This document shows positions 1 to 7,258 of a stretch of 16,263 bases of DNA, piece after piece. This stretch comes from Treponema sp. (GTDB taxonomy: Bacteria; Spirochaetota; Spirochaetia; Treponematales; Treponemataceae): the NCBI GenBank assembly GCA_016296575.1, contig JAEDJA010000038.1, positions 1 through 16,263 of the forward strand, given 5' to 3'. The translations under genes were made by a program, and so were the position numbers. Positions within the stretch are counted from its first letter, which is position 1. Each line of letters opens with the position of its first letter. A model generated the notes under the pieces. It made no database searches. It saw only the letters and a program-made list of their open reading frames with translations, and was not told where the DNA came from.

Positions 1-300
1 ACCAGTGTACTCAACTTAGAAAAATTTGTTTACGAGGCTAGAATTGACGGATACGATACAGCTGTAATAAAGTGCATTTACTCAATGAATTTTATTAATC
101 CAATAGTTGTTTTGCTTGGTTTATTTGTTCATGACATTTTTGTGTCCTTGGCAATAATAATATATGATTATTTTTTTATAACAAAATATTTGTCAGTTAG
201 TATTGTGAAGAATCAATTGCAACAACTGGAAAGCGGATTGATTGATGTTTTTAATATCGATAAAGATAACACGAAAAAAGACTTTATTAAAGTCCGATGA
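1..300 (+). CDS. Unrecognised hydrophobic protein, 5' end outside window
   Basis: The frame is open from the first base of the window to the TGA at 298-300, giving about 99 residues. An internal ATG at 85 would give 71 residues, but the real start probably lies upstream. Residues from about 30 to 65 are strongly hydrophobic (IVVLLGLFVHDIFVSLAIII), compatible with one or two membrane segments. The tail is polar and rich in K, D and N. The stop overlaps the ATG of the next frame as ATGA, which would normally suggest translational coupling. The stretch looks more AT-rich than the flagellar genes and sits beside an integrase fragment, so it may belong to a decayed mobile element. I recognise no family. 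It could also be a chance open frame in degenerate DNA. Confidence 0.35.
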   Translation, partial: TSVLNLEKFVYEARIDGYDTAVIKCIYSMNFINPIVVLLGLFVHDIFVSLAIIIYDYFFITKYLSVSIVKNQLQQLESGLIDVFNIDKDNTKKDFIKVR

Positions 301-679
301 GACGAATATCTAAAATAAAAATTCCTAAAACAATCAAATCTGTTTATTCGGATGAAGAAATTGTAACTATGCGAGAATCAGTGGCAAACGACGCAAGAAA
401 TCTTTCAATTTTTGATTTACTGCAGTCTTCTGGTTTACGGGTAGGAGAACTGGTTGCATTGAACAAAAATGACCTGGATCTTGAAAGTCAAAGTGCTATC
501 GTTCACGGAAAAGGCGATAAAGAAAGGCGCATATATTTTGATGTCAAAACAAAAGTTAGTTTGAAAAAATATCTTGATTCAAGACCCGACACTAATGAAG
601 CTCTGTTTGTTTCAAAACGAACATACTCCACTAAACAATGTAAGGTATTCCTACCTAAAATACATCAGTTAAACAATCA
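297..679 (+). pseudogene. Tyrosine recombinase (phage-type integrase) catalytic-domain remnant
   Basis: From the ATG at 297, residues about 20-108 match the first half of a tyrosine-recombinase catalytic domain. LLQSSGLRVGELVAL carries the first catalytic Arg (residue 48), followed by the NKNDLDLE turn. The hairpin HGKGDKERRIYF contains the expected Lys, and ALFVSKR follows. Recognisable similarity stops near nucleotide 620. The HxxR box, the second Arg/His pair and the nucleophilic Tyr are missing, and no N-terminal core-binding domain precedes the start. The frame stays open to 938 only because it runs antisense through the 3' end of tsaB, giving a non-homologous tail. It is therefore a fragment truncated at both ends and cannot catalyse recombination. 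It probably marks the edge of a decayed integrated element. Confidence 0.75.
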
Positions 680-1345
680 TTACTGTGAAATCTTTGCATC
701 AGAATCCCGAAGATATTCAGGACCCTCAAATGGCTTGAGCGGAGAAACACCTTCATCTTTCATTTTCTGGGCAATTTCAAAGAGACTTTCGCTTATGTCT
801 AAAGAACTGTGGATGGCGAAAGTCTTTGTTTTTAATCCCGCTTCATTAATGATATCCTGGAATAAAAGTGCATCAGGTCCTGTTATAACCAGTGAGTCAT
901 ATTCCTTGATAAATTCAAAGATTTCTTCTTTTGTATAATCTCCACTTTCTACAAGGGCTTTACCATTTGTAAAAAGCGCTGCATAAAATTTTTCCTTTTT
1001 TGCATCAATAACAGAAAGAACTGGATTCTGAGAAGCTTCAAAGGCTTTTGCGTAAGGAAGAAGGCTGTCTACACCATAAACTGGAATTTTGAATGCAGAT
1101 TCAAGGGCTTTTACAGCTGCAAAACCAAGTCTAAGTCCGGTGAAAGAACCAGGTCCTTTTGAAATAACGGCACATTCAAGCTCTTCAGGAAGCAGACCTG
1201 CGGTTTTCATCATATGATCCATTGCAGGAACAAGACTTTCACTTTGTTTCATGCCTATGTTCAAAATAGTAGATGCAATTTTTTCTTCGTTTTTTACACT
1301 GATTGTAATTTTTGAAATTGATGTATCAATAGCAATTGCTTTCAT
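680..1345 (-). CDS. tsaB: TsaB, tRNA N6-threonylcarbamoyladenosine complex subunit
   Basis: TsaB is the scaffold partner of TsaD. With TsaE, the complex transfers threonylcarbamoyl from TC-AMP to A37 of ANN-decoding tRNAs in the cytoplasm. The 221-residue protein has the ASKHA-type start AIDTSISKITISV, the SESLVPAMDHMM helix in place of the metal-binding residues of TsaD, and the hallmark GPGSFTGLRLG at residues 64-74. Length is normal for TsaB. The start follows tsaE by 17 nt with only a weak Shine-Dalgarno, so expression probably depends on the upstream operon. It is the last gene of the minus-strand run, and its 3' end abuts the plus-strand integrase remnant. I see no convincing terminator after it. 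The identification is secure from the GPGSFTGLR box and the adjacent tsaE. Confidence 0.95.
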   Translation of the reverse strand: MKAIAIDTSISKITISVKNEEKIASTILNIGMKQSESLVPAMDHMMKTAGLLPEELECAVISKGPGSFTGLRLGFAAVKALESAFKIPVYGVDSLLPYAKAFEASQNPVLSVIDAKKEKFYAALFTNGKALVESGDYTKEEIFEFIKEYDSLVITGPDALLFQDIINEAGLKTKTFAIHSSLDISESLFEIAQKMKDEGVSPLKPFEGPEYLRDSDAKISQ

Positions 1346-1362
1346 TTAAATACCGTTTTGTT

Positions 1363-1797
1363 TTACTTGATTTGTCCATGAGGCCAGTTAGTTATTTCTA
1401 TAGTTCGTTTTCCATCTTCATGAGGTGTAATGGCAAGAATTATGGTTTTTTTTGGAAGCTCTTCCATAATTTTTTCACTCCACTCAATGATACTTACGCC
1501 GTTACCATATATCATGTCATCTGTTCCAAGATTTACAAAGTCTTCTCCACCGTCAAGACGATATACATCCATGTGGTAAAGAGGCATTTTTCCTTCATAT
1601 TCAGAAATAAGACAGAAAGTAGGGCTGGTGATTGTGTCATTTATACCAAGGCTTTGCGCAATACCTTTTGTAATGGTAGTTTTTCCCGCAGCTAAAGTTC
1701 CCTGCATGGCAATAACATCACCGGGTTTAAGAAGATTTCCGATTTTTTTTCCAAGTTCAATTGTTTCTTCCGCAGAGGAAGTTTCGAAAGTTAACAA
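1363..1797 (-). CDS. tsaE: TsaE, P-loop ATPase of tRNA t6A synthesis
   Basis: TsaE is the ATPase that drives the TsaB-TsaD cycle in t6A37 formation. The 144-residue protein shows a Walker A at residues 33-41 (GTLAAGKTT), then SPTF (58-61), HMDVYRL (75-81) and a Walker-B-like VSIIEWSEKI (101-110), in the family order. The usual Walker A is GDLGAGKTT. Here D becomes T and G becomes A, while the essential GKT is kept. The start is TTG: no ATG occurs before the P-loop, and a GAAGGAAG Shine-Dalgarno lies about 8 nt upstream. The TTG at 1797-1795 overlaps the stop of the 88-residue gene by several bases, implying translational coupling. tsaB follows after 17 nt. Confidence 0.93.
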   Translation of the reverse strand: MLTFETSSAEETIELGKKIGNLLKPGDVIAMQGTLAAGKTTITKGIAQSLGINDTITSPTFCLISEYEGKMPLYHMDVYRLDGGEDFVNLGTDDMIYGNGVSIIEWSEKIMEELPKKTIILAITPHEDGKRTIEITNWPHGQIK

Positions 1798-2057
1798 GGC
1801 AGTCTTCCTTCAATTTCTTCTGTAAGAATAAAATCCTTAAGGGCTTTTTTTATAGAACTGAGAGGATAGTTTGGAGTAGGATTGATTGATTCAAGTTCAA
1901 CAGTTTTAACACCAAGAGGAGAAACATCAATTACAAAATTTACTCTTGCTTTTTCATCTGCAGTTGGCAGTTCAATTGTTGCGTCAGCTTCGTATTTACG
2001 ACGGTAAAAAATATGTCCTTCTTCACGTGCTATGTTTTCAAGTTTAAGAACTTTCAT
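1791..2057 (-). CDS. Conserved-looking small protein of unknown function (88 aa)
   Basis: This 88-residue cytoplasmic-looking protein has no signal peptide or membrane segment. Beta-strand-like stretches (DATIELP, ARVNFVIDVSPLGVKTVELE) are followed by an amphipathic helix (PLSSIKKALKDFILTEE), suggesting a small alpha/beta domain. An AGGA Shine-Dalgarno 7 nt before the ATG supports the start. Its TAA overlaps the TTG start of tsaE, so the two are probably translationally coupled, and it follows the PilZ gene by 36 nt. I recognise no family. The context (flagellar genes upstream, t6A genes downstream) does not settle a role. It has regular codon use and a good RBS, so it is likely a real gene. 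Confidence 0.75.
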   Translation of the reverse strand: MKVLKLENIAREEGHIFYRRKYEADATIELPTADEKARVNFVIDVSPLGVKTVELESINPTPNYPLSSIKKALKDFILTEEIEGRLPC

Positions 2058-2093
2058 AGTAAAATCCTACACTCTATTATATCAAATTTTCTG

Positions 2094-3170
2094 TTAGAGT
2101 TCAAATTTATATACGAAAGCAAAAATCTGATTCATTACCGATTTATTGATTTTGATAAACTGAATGTGAAGAGCATAAATTCCATCTCCAGCTTTTCGTG
2201 TGTGTCTGATCTGTCCGATTGTCATCTCATTAATACCAAGACTTGGAAAGAATATGCAAATCAGCTGGTTTTCCTTGATTGGAAGCTTTGTGTGAATACA
2301 GCATCCACCGGCAGAAATATTTTTTAACTGAGCTGGAAATTTTTTTGGTGAAGCAACATATACATTTTCTTTTTTTTGATTGATTACACTTACAGACGAG
2401 AATGTACATGAATCGTTGATAAATTCACGCTGGTACTGACGGTGTGCCTGTGTATTCAGGTTATGAGAGTGAGCAATATACATGTAAAGCTTGTCTTCGT
2501 TTTTTTCATAACGGATAACTCGAGAAACAAAATTATAAGTCATGCCCACAGAGGATTTAAATGTAAAAAGGATTCTTTCCAGTTCTTTTGGTTTGTGGGG
2601 ATAATTTTCAAAAAATCCAGGAATTTCCAGTTTAAGGAAGTTTTTGTCATTTTTTACAAGTGTAAAAGGAAATTGTTCTCGTTCTTTGTTGATGTAAAAA
2701 ATTGTGGTTTCTTCAAGAATGTTTTTTGTTGAAGAAAGTTTTGCTGTATGAGACCGAGCCTTTTCCATTTTTCCACGGAGCATAAAAAAGTCAAAAAGCT
2801 TATCTTCAGTAAAGCCTTTTTCTTTTAAAATATTGTAATATTTGAAAAAAAGATCAGAAATTTTATCCATTGAATGGAAATTGTAGTAGATGTTTGGAAA
2901 CTCACAGACACGACACATTTCCCAAAGTAATTCCTGTTCGTGTTTTGAAAAATTATTTTCAGAACAGAGTCTTTTTACATCAGCAGGTTTTGTTATACGG
3001 TTTTTTTCTGCTTCAAGCCATTCTGCAGTTTCATGTGATGACTTGAATTTTTTGAAAAGAAAATAAATCAAAGTTAAAAGACCAATGATAATAAAAGCAA
3101 TTATGATTACATTGTAAATAGATCCGTTTGAACGTGCCAGTAATGGGGATCCGCCAGCAGAATAATTCAT
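2094..3170 (-). CDS. Membrane-anchored PilZ-domain protein (putative c-di-GMP receptor)
   Basis: The 358-residue protein has one N-terminal membrane span (about residues 18-40, YNVIIIAFIIIGLLTLIYFL) followed by a cytoplasmic helical region (45-150). Next comes a beta-rich domain (165-245) resembling the YcgR-type N-domain that packs on PilZ. The C-terminal PilZ domain carries both c-di-GMP signature elements: RQYQR (RxxxR, residues 244-248) and NISAGG (D/NxSxxG, 284-289). YcgR-type proteins bind c-di-GMP and can act on the flagellar motor. A motor role here is inferred from its place just downstream of fliD and the 196-residue gene (14 nt gap). The Shine-Dalgarno AAGGAGGGG is strong. Asn replaces the first Asp of the second motif, which is tolerated in some PilZ proteins, but binding should be tested. 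Confidence 0.85.
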   Translation of the reverse strand: MNYSAGGSPLLARSNGSIYNVIIIAFIIIGLLTLIYFLFKKFKSSHETAEWLEAEKNRITKPADVKRLCSENNFSKHEQELLWEMCRVCEFPNIYYNFHSMDKISDLFFKYYNILKEKGFTEDKLFDFFMLRGKMEKARSHTAKLSSTKNILEETTIFYINKEREQFPFTLVKNDKNFLKLEIPGFFENYPHKPKELERILFTFKSSVGMTYNFVSRVIRYEKNEDKLYMYIAHSHNLNTQAHRQYQREFINDSCTFSSVSVINQKKENVYVASPKKFPAQLKNISAGGCCIHTKLPIKENQLICIFFPSLGINEMTIGQIRHTRKAGDGIYALHIQFIKINKSVMNQIFAFVYKFEL

Positions 3171-3184
3171 TGGCCCCTCCTTGA

Positions 3185-3775
3185 TTATTGTTTTTTAAGG
3201 CTTTGAGCTATATCTCGAAGTCTTGGACAGATTTCATATTCTGCAAGATCTCCAATGAGAACAGTGTCATCATTTTCAAGTGCACTTTCAAAATCAGAAA
3301 GAACAGGAGAGAATTCATTGAAAAATTCATTAAATTCCATGCCACGAATATGGAATTCTTTAAAGGTTTCAGGAAAAAGATGGGCAAGTGTAGCAACATG
3401 ACAAAAATTTTCAATGTTATCTGCCAGTTTTTTAATGCTCAAATTTGCTTCCTGTGCTTTGCCACTCTGGAAATTTACAGGAATATTTTCCATTTCATTG
3501 GCCAGTTCTTCAAAAAGCATGGAAAGATGAATGAAACTTTCGCTGATAGCTGCTTCAGTTACAACATTGAATTCGAATTTTGTTGAAGCATTCAAATCTT
3601 TTTCAGAAGCCTGATCAAAGTTATCGGCAGTAACGACTTCTCCGTCTACAACAATTCCAATTACAGCGGCCTTGTTGTCTTCGCAGGTTTGTGCAAAAGA
3701 TGTAAGTACGTCGCCTACAGTTTTTTCATTTTCCAGTGTTACGTCTGTTTTATTTCCGTTGATATAAAATTCCAT
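3185..3775 (-). CDS. Unknown protein in flagellar operon (196 aa), possible beta-grasp plus helical domain
   Basis: This 196-residue soluble protein lacks a signal peptide and membrane segments. Residues 1-72 read as strand (MEFYING), strand (TDVTLEN), helix (TVGDVLTSFAQTC), strand (AAVIGIVVDGEVV) and a further strand (KFEFNVV), a pattern reminiscent of a ubiquitin-like beta-grasp fold. Residues 76-196 are predicted mostly helical by eye, with acidic and hydrophobic helices (HLSMLFEELANEMENI, GMEFNEFFNEFSPVLSDF). It starts 16 nt after fliD with a GAGGGG Shine-Dalgarno and is followed by the PilZ gene after 14 nt, so it is almost surely in the flagellar operon. The position just after the cap gene is where FliS/FliT-type chaperones lie in many bacteria. 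I see no clear FliS or FliT motif, so a chaperone role is only a guess. Confidence 0.8.
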   Translation of the reverse strand: MEFYINGNKTDVTLENEKTVGDVLTSFAQTCEDNKAAVIGIVVDGEVVTADNFDQASEKDLNASTKFEFNVVTEAAISESFIHLSMLFEELANEMENIPVNFQSGKAQEANLSIKKLADNIENFCHVATLAHLFPETFKEFHIRGMEFNEFFNEFSPVLSDFESALENDDTVLIGDLAEYEICPRLRDIAQSLKKQ

Positions 3776-3791
3776 TTTTTTCCCCTCTTAA

Positions 3792-5855
3792 TTAGTTAGA
3801 GTTTTTCTGCTGTTGTTTTGTGAAATTTGAAATTGCAGTTTGCTGGCTTTCAAGGCTGTTCAGCGAACTTTCCATTGAACCGAATTTTTTCTTATATTCA
3901 GCTTCTTTTTGATTCATCTGATCTTCAAGCTTTGTAATCTTTGATTCACTGCTCTTTATTTTTGAATCCAAAGAACTTGTTCTCATGGAAAGAATTCCGC
4001 CGGTCTGGGTATAAGCTGAAACCTGTTTATCAACATTAAAGGCAATTCCAGAATCAACAATTAAATCTCCATCGGAATCATAACCAAACAAGGCTTTGAT
4101 ATCATCCAGGTGATTTTCCAGTGCAGAATCAAGCTTCTTTTCATCAATTTCCAGATATCCGCGCAGTCTGCTTTGAGAATAACTTCCGCTGGTGCCTGAA
4201 GCATTTGTTGAAATTCCAATTTGATTCAACATGGTGATTTCAGCATCATCAGAAAAAGCATAGCTGGTATTTAATATTGTCGAAAGATTTGATTTTATTG
4301 AACCTAGTGAAAAATCAGTTTGGAAAAGACCAAGCCGGCTTTTCATTGTTTCAACTTCTTCATCTGTAAGATAGTCCAATTCGTTAATAATTTCTTCGTT
4401 GGTCTGTGAAAGAACATTCAGCTGTGCAATAGTCTGATTATATTTTCCTACAAAGTTGATGAGTGCATTTTTCGAAGCTTCCACATCAGCTTTAACTGTA
4501 AGAGTTGCAGTTTTTTCTGTTTTATCATGCAGATGAAGTGTTATTTCAGGAATTACATCATCAATATCATTTTTCTCTCTTCTGATTGTAATACCTTCGT
4601 ATTTGATAATGGCATCGTCTGCTTCACTGATTGCATTGAGAACTTTGTAACCAGCCTTTGCTTTAGGATTATAGGCTTGGATTTTAGAAAGAGTAAGGTT
4701 TATTCCTGTGTTACGGTTTTTTACTGCAATACTCTGAATACCCTGATAATCTGAAAGGGGTAGTGTAATCTCTTTTTCACCTTGAAGAAGACCTTTTGTT
4801 TCAATCAGGCGTTCCGATCCGTCATTCATAATTGCATAAAGAACTTCTTCTGTTTCAATAGGATTTAATGGTTCGGGTTTTTCTTCAGGAATTTTAATCT
4901 GTGAGTCGGAAATCTCATTTTCAATAATAATATCTGCAAAGCTTGCAAAACCAGAGCCTTGAAGTTCTGGATAAACAGGTTTTTCATTAAGGGCAATAGT
5001 AATGTCACTGGTTGGTTCTGCTTTTACAGAAAATTTTACCGTAAGGTCAGAATCATTTTTTATATTTTGAGGAACATTAACTTTAAAAGAAGATCGGGGG
5101 GAAGCCACATAAGATTCTTCATCAAAGGTGACTCCATTTACCGAAAGTGACGGCATATTTTTCTGTTCGTTGTCTTGGGTAGAAAAACGGACAGGATTAA
5201 TTTCATTTTGTTCAGTTCCAAAAGTGTATGATTCGCTGATTACAGGAGTGATCATGCCGATTTCTTTTGCAAAATCCAGGGCTGCATCTTCAAAAATCAG
5301 TTTATTTTCTTTTCCTGTTGCAAGACCTTCAAGAAGAAGCGTTTTTTTACCGGCTGATGCACCGATTATCATTGTATTTACAATGTTTTTTCCCCGTTTA
5401 TTTACGGAAGTTGAGAATTCTTTGAGTGTTCCGCCTTTCCAGTTTATAGTAAGCTGTTTTTCACCCACTTTAAATGTGTAAACACCTGCTGGAACTTTGT
5501 AATTTGCTTCAAGCTCTGCTGAAAGAAAACGGTCTTGTGAAGCCGGCTGAATTACATCAATCTTGAAAGACTGAAGTTCTGCTGCACGACCAGCTTCTGC
5601 TGTTACTGCTGCTGCTTCTGTACTTTCTGTGAGTTTATTGTTAAAAGGATTCTCGTAAGAATAAAGTGTTTTTACACTGTCTCTAAGTGAGGAAAGACTT
5701 TTGTTTACGTCACGCCAGGCATCTTTTTCTGCTTTGTAACCATCAAGAGTTTTCTGTTCTCGGGTAAGCGGAATGCGCTCAACTTCCATCAGTTTTTCGA
5801 TGGTGCTAGAAGTATTATACTGGTCTGTAACGCCTGGAATATTAATACCGGCCAT
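3792..5855 (-). CDS. fliD: FliD, flagellar filament cap (HAP2)
   Basis: FliD caps the growing filament and helps fold and insert flagellin; in spirochaetes this takes place in the periplasm. The 687-residue protein has a typical HAP2 N-domain (residues about 8-110), starting IPGVTDQYNTSSTIEKLMEV with the LSSLRDSVKTLYS helix. A variable beta-rich middle (110-430) follows. The C-domain (about 430-680) includes LINFVGKYNQTIAQLN, GYLEIDEKKLDSALENHLDD and the coiled-coil end SLDSKIKSSESKITKLEDQM. Length is in the range of long FliDs. No good Shine-Dalgarno precedes the ATG. A sigma-28-like promoter at 5863-5889 would place the transcript start within a few bases of it. The gene follows flaG by 21 nt and is followed after 16 nt by the 196-residue gene. 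Confidence 0.95.
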   Translation of the reverse strand: MAGINIPGVTDQYNTSSTIEKLMEVERIPLTREQKTLDGYKAEKDAWRDVNKSLSSLRDSVKTLYSYENPFNNKLTESTEAAAVTAEAGRAAELQSFKIDVIQPASQDRFLSAELEANYKVPAGVYTFKVGEKQLTINWKGGTLKEFSTSVNKRGKNIVNTMIIGASAGKKTLLLEGLATGKENKLIFEDAALDFAKEIGMITPVISESYTFGTEQNEINPVRFSTQDNEQKNMPSLSVNGVTFDEESYVASPRSSFKVNVPQNIKNDSDLTVKFSVKAEPTSDITIALNEKPVYPELQGSGFASFADIIIENEISDSQIKIPEEKPEPLNPIETEEVLYAIMNDGSERLIETKGLLQGEKEITLPLSDYQGIQSIAVKNRNTGINLTLSKIQAYNPKAKAGYKVLNAISEADDAIIKYEGITIRREKNDIDDVIPEITLHLHDKTEKTATLTVKADVEASKNALINFVGKYNQTIAQLNVLSQTNEEIINELDYLTDEEVETMKSRLGLFQTDFSLGSIKSNLSTILNTSYAFSDDAEITMLNQIGISTNASGTSGSYSQSRLRGYLEIDEKKLDSALENHLDDIKALFGYDSDGDLIVDSGIAFNVDKQVSAYTQTGGILSMRTSSLDSKIKSSESKITKLEDQMNQKEAEYKKKFGSMESSLNSLESQQTAISNFTKQQQKNSN

Positions 5856-5862
5856 ACTTAAA

Positions 5863-5889
5863 TTATCGGAATAATATTACACCAGTTTA
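5863..5889 (-). promoter_or_regulatory. Candidate sigma-28 promoter for fliD
   Basis: On the minus strand TAAA (5889-5886) is followed by exactly 15 nt and then TCCGATAA (5870-5863). This is one base from the enterobacterial FliA layout TAAA-N15-GCCGATAA. It spans the last codons and stop of flaG. The expected start site, about 7 nt past the -10, falls at or next to the fliD ATG (5855), implying a leaderless or near-leaderless fliD transcript. That would fit the absence of a Shine-Dalgarno there. It is a sequence match only. Confidence 0.5.
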
Positions 5890-6251
5890 TCGTAAAGATT
5901 ACCAAGTGTTTTACGAATACGCAGTTTTAATCTTTGCATGTCTACAGAAGGAATCTCTTTTATTACCTGATTAGTGCTTGAATCAATAATGGTAACAACA
6001 ACAGTGTTCAGTTCCTTGTTTACGCTGAACTGAAGCTTTCTTCCTGTTACAACTTCAGAAAGGTTTTCCATTTCCTTTGCGGAAGCTTTTACTTCTTCAA
6101 TGCTCTGCTTGATGTTGTTAGCTACATCTGCTGCATTATTCATTTCAGGAGCTTTTACAGGAGAAACATTACTTGAATTAATTTTAACTGATGTGAAAAG
6201 AGATTGGCCATCCGTTGCCATTGATTGAACCGCTGAATTAATTGTGTTCAT
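5877..6251 (-). CDS. flaG: FlaG-family flagellar protein
   Basis: The 124-residue protein has a disordered, S/N/K-rich N-terminal half. The C-terminal FlaG domain (about residues 70-124) reads LQFSVNKELNTVVVTIID, then STNQVIKEIPSVDMQRL and LGNLYDKLV. These match the family pattern (D..T..VIR.IP, then a final amphipathic helix). FlaG is commonly encoded between flagellin and fliD and influences filament length; its exact role in spirochaetes is less clear. It has a strong AAGGAGGT Shine-Dalgarno. About 158 bp with two hairpins separate it from the upstream flaB, and fliD begins 21 nt after its stop. The small size and location support the call. Confidence 0.88.
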   Translation of the reverse strand: MNTINSAVQSMATDGQSLFTSVKINSSNVSPVKAPEMNNAADVANNIKQSIEEVKASAKEMENLSEVVTGRKLQFSVNKELNTVVVTIIDSSTNQVIKEIPSVDMQRLKLRIRKTLGNLYDKLV

Positions 6252-6303
6252 AGGTTCACCTCCTTGCTATCTATTTCAAGTTTCCATCCGTGAAATAAGA
6301 AAT

Positions 6304-6325
6304 AGAAGGGTGGGCGGCCCCTTCT
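6304..6325 (-). terminator. Hairpin between flaB and flaG, weak intrinsic terminator or attenuator
   Basis: Arms 6304-6310 and 6319-6325 form a perfect 7-bp stem (AGAAGGG/CCCUUCU) with an 8-nt loop on the minus-strand transcript. It is followed by AUUUCUUAUUUC, which is U-rich but interrupted. It lies 85 nt past the flaB stop and 50 nt before flaG. It could partly terminate abundant flagellin mRNA while letting some transcription read into flaG-fliD, or protect the flaB 3' end. Confidence 0.5.
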
Positions 6326-6365
6326 TATTCCTAATTTTGCTGCAGTTTTTACGCCGCAGCGACCC

Positions 6366-6400
6366 AATCAAAAAGATGACATCCAGAAATCTCTTTGATT
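6366..6400 (-). promoter_or_regulatory. 12-bp hairpin just after flaB stop, GGAUGU in loop
   Basis: Arms 6366-6377 and 6389-6400 pair over 12 bp (one G-U) with an 11-nt loop, UUCUGGAUGUC, on the minus transcript. It begins about 10 nt past the flaB stop codon. No U-run follows on the minus strand, so it is not a good minus-strand terminator; on the plus strand it is followed by T6. The loop GGAUGU matches the 3' half of the CsrA consensus. A role in flaB mRNA 3' stability or CsrA/FliW control is inferred. Confidence 0.4.
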
Positions 6401-6409
6401 TTTTGCAAA

Positions 6410-7258
6410 CTACTGAAGCAGAGCGAGAACGTTCTGTGACTGAGAGTTTGCCTGTGCAAGCATTGCTGTTCCAGCCTGAGTAAGGATTGCATTCTTTGTG
6501 AATTCAACCATTTCAGAAGCCATGTCTGTATCACGGATACGTGATTCAGAAGCCTGAGTGTTTTCAGCAGCAATATTTACACCTTTTGCAGCCATTTCGA
6601 AGCGGTTCTGGTATGCACCAAGATCAGCACGCTGTTTTGCTACGTTAGTAAGAGCAGCGTCTACTGTTCCAAGTACCATGTTTGCTTCTTCTGGTGATGC
6701 AATAGAAATCTGTTCATCATTACCCTGAGCACCTTTCAGCCCAAGAGCTGTAGCTGTCATAGTGCCGATGAATACGCGTGTGTTCTGGTCCATGTTTGCA
6801 CCAATCTGGAACTGCATAACATTGTCAGAGTCTGCTGCAAAGCGTCCTGTGAGCATGTTCATTCCGTTGAACTGAGCTGTAGAAGCAATGCGATCAACTT
6901 CGGCTACCAGCTGAGATACTTCAACCTGAATCTGCATGCGGTCTTCGTCGCTGTAGATACCGTTTGCTGACTGTACTGCAAGTTCGCGTACACGCTGAAG
7001 AATGTCTGTAGTTTCCTGCAGATATCCTTCTGTTGTCTGGATGAATGAAACACCGTTCATGATGTTTTTGCTGGCCTGATTCAAACCGCGAATCTGGCTG
7101 CGCATTTTTTCAGAAACTGCAAGTCCTGAAGCATCATCACCGGCTCTGTTGATTCTTTCTCCAGACGAAAGTTTTTCCATGTTTTTCATGATTGAATCAT
7201 TAGAAATATTCAATACACGATCAGCATAGAGTGAACTCATATTGTGATTAATAATCAT
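6410..7258 (-). CDS. flaB: FlaB-type core flagellin (second copy)
   Basis: This 282-residue flagellin forms part of the core of the periplasmic filament. It has the conserved D0/D1 N-terminal part: MIINHNMSSLYADRVL, then LSSGERINRAGDDASGLAVS, IRGLNQAS and IQTTEGYLQETTDILQRVRE. The C-terminal part is RADLGAYQNRFE, SESRIRDTDMASEMVEFTK and TAMLAQANSQSQNVLALLQ. Like other FlaB proteins it has no signal peptide, as expected for type III export. A longer reading (ATG at 7273, MEGTN) is rejected: the GGAAGG Shine-Dalgarno lies inside it, 7 nt before the MIINHN start. Compared with the upstream copy, it lacks five residues in the middle region after TGRFA and reads DNVMQFQ instead of ENVVTASMWFH. It has its own promoter and a long leader. 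Confidence 0.95.
   Translation of the reverse strand: MIINHNMSSLYADRVLNISNDSIMKNMEKLSSGERINRAGDDASGLAVSEKMRSQIRGLNQASKNIMNGVSFIQTTEGYLQETTDILQRVRELAVQSANGIYSDEDRMQIQVEVSQLVAEVDRIASTAQFNGMNMLTGRFAADSDNVMQFQIGANMDQNTRVFIGTMTATALGLKGAQGNDEQISIASPEEANMVLGTVDAALTNVAKQRADLGAYQNRFEMAAKGVNIAAENTQASESRIRDTDMASEMVEFTKNAILTQAGTAMLAQANSQSQNVLALLQ

Noticed and set aside
621..938. C-terminal extension of the integrase frame
   Set aside because: This part is antisense to tsaB and shows no recombinase motifs.
3621..3630. GCCGATAA on the minus strand inside the 196-residue gene
   Set aside because: There is no TAAA-like -35 at 15-16 nt; it encodes TADNFD in frame and is likely chance.
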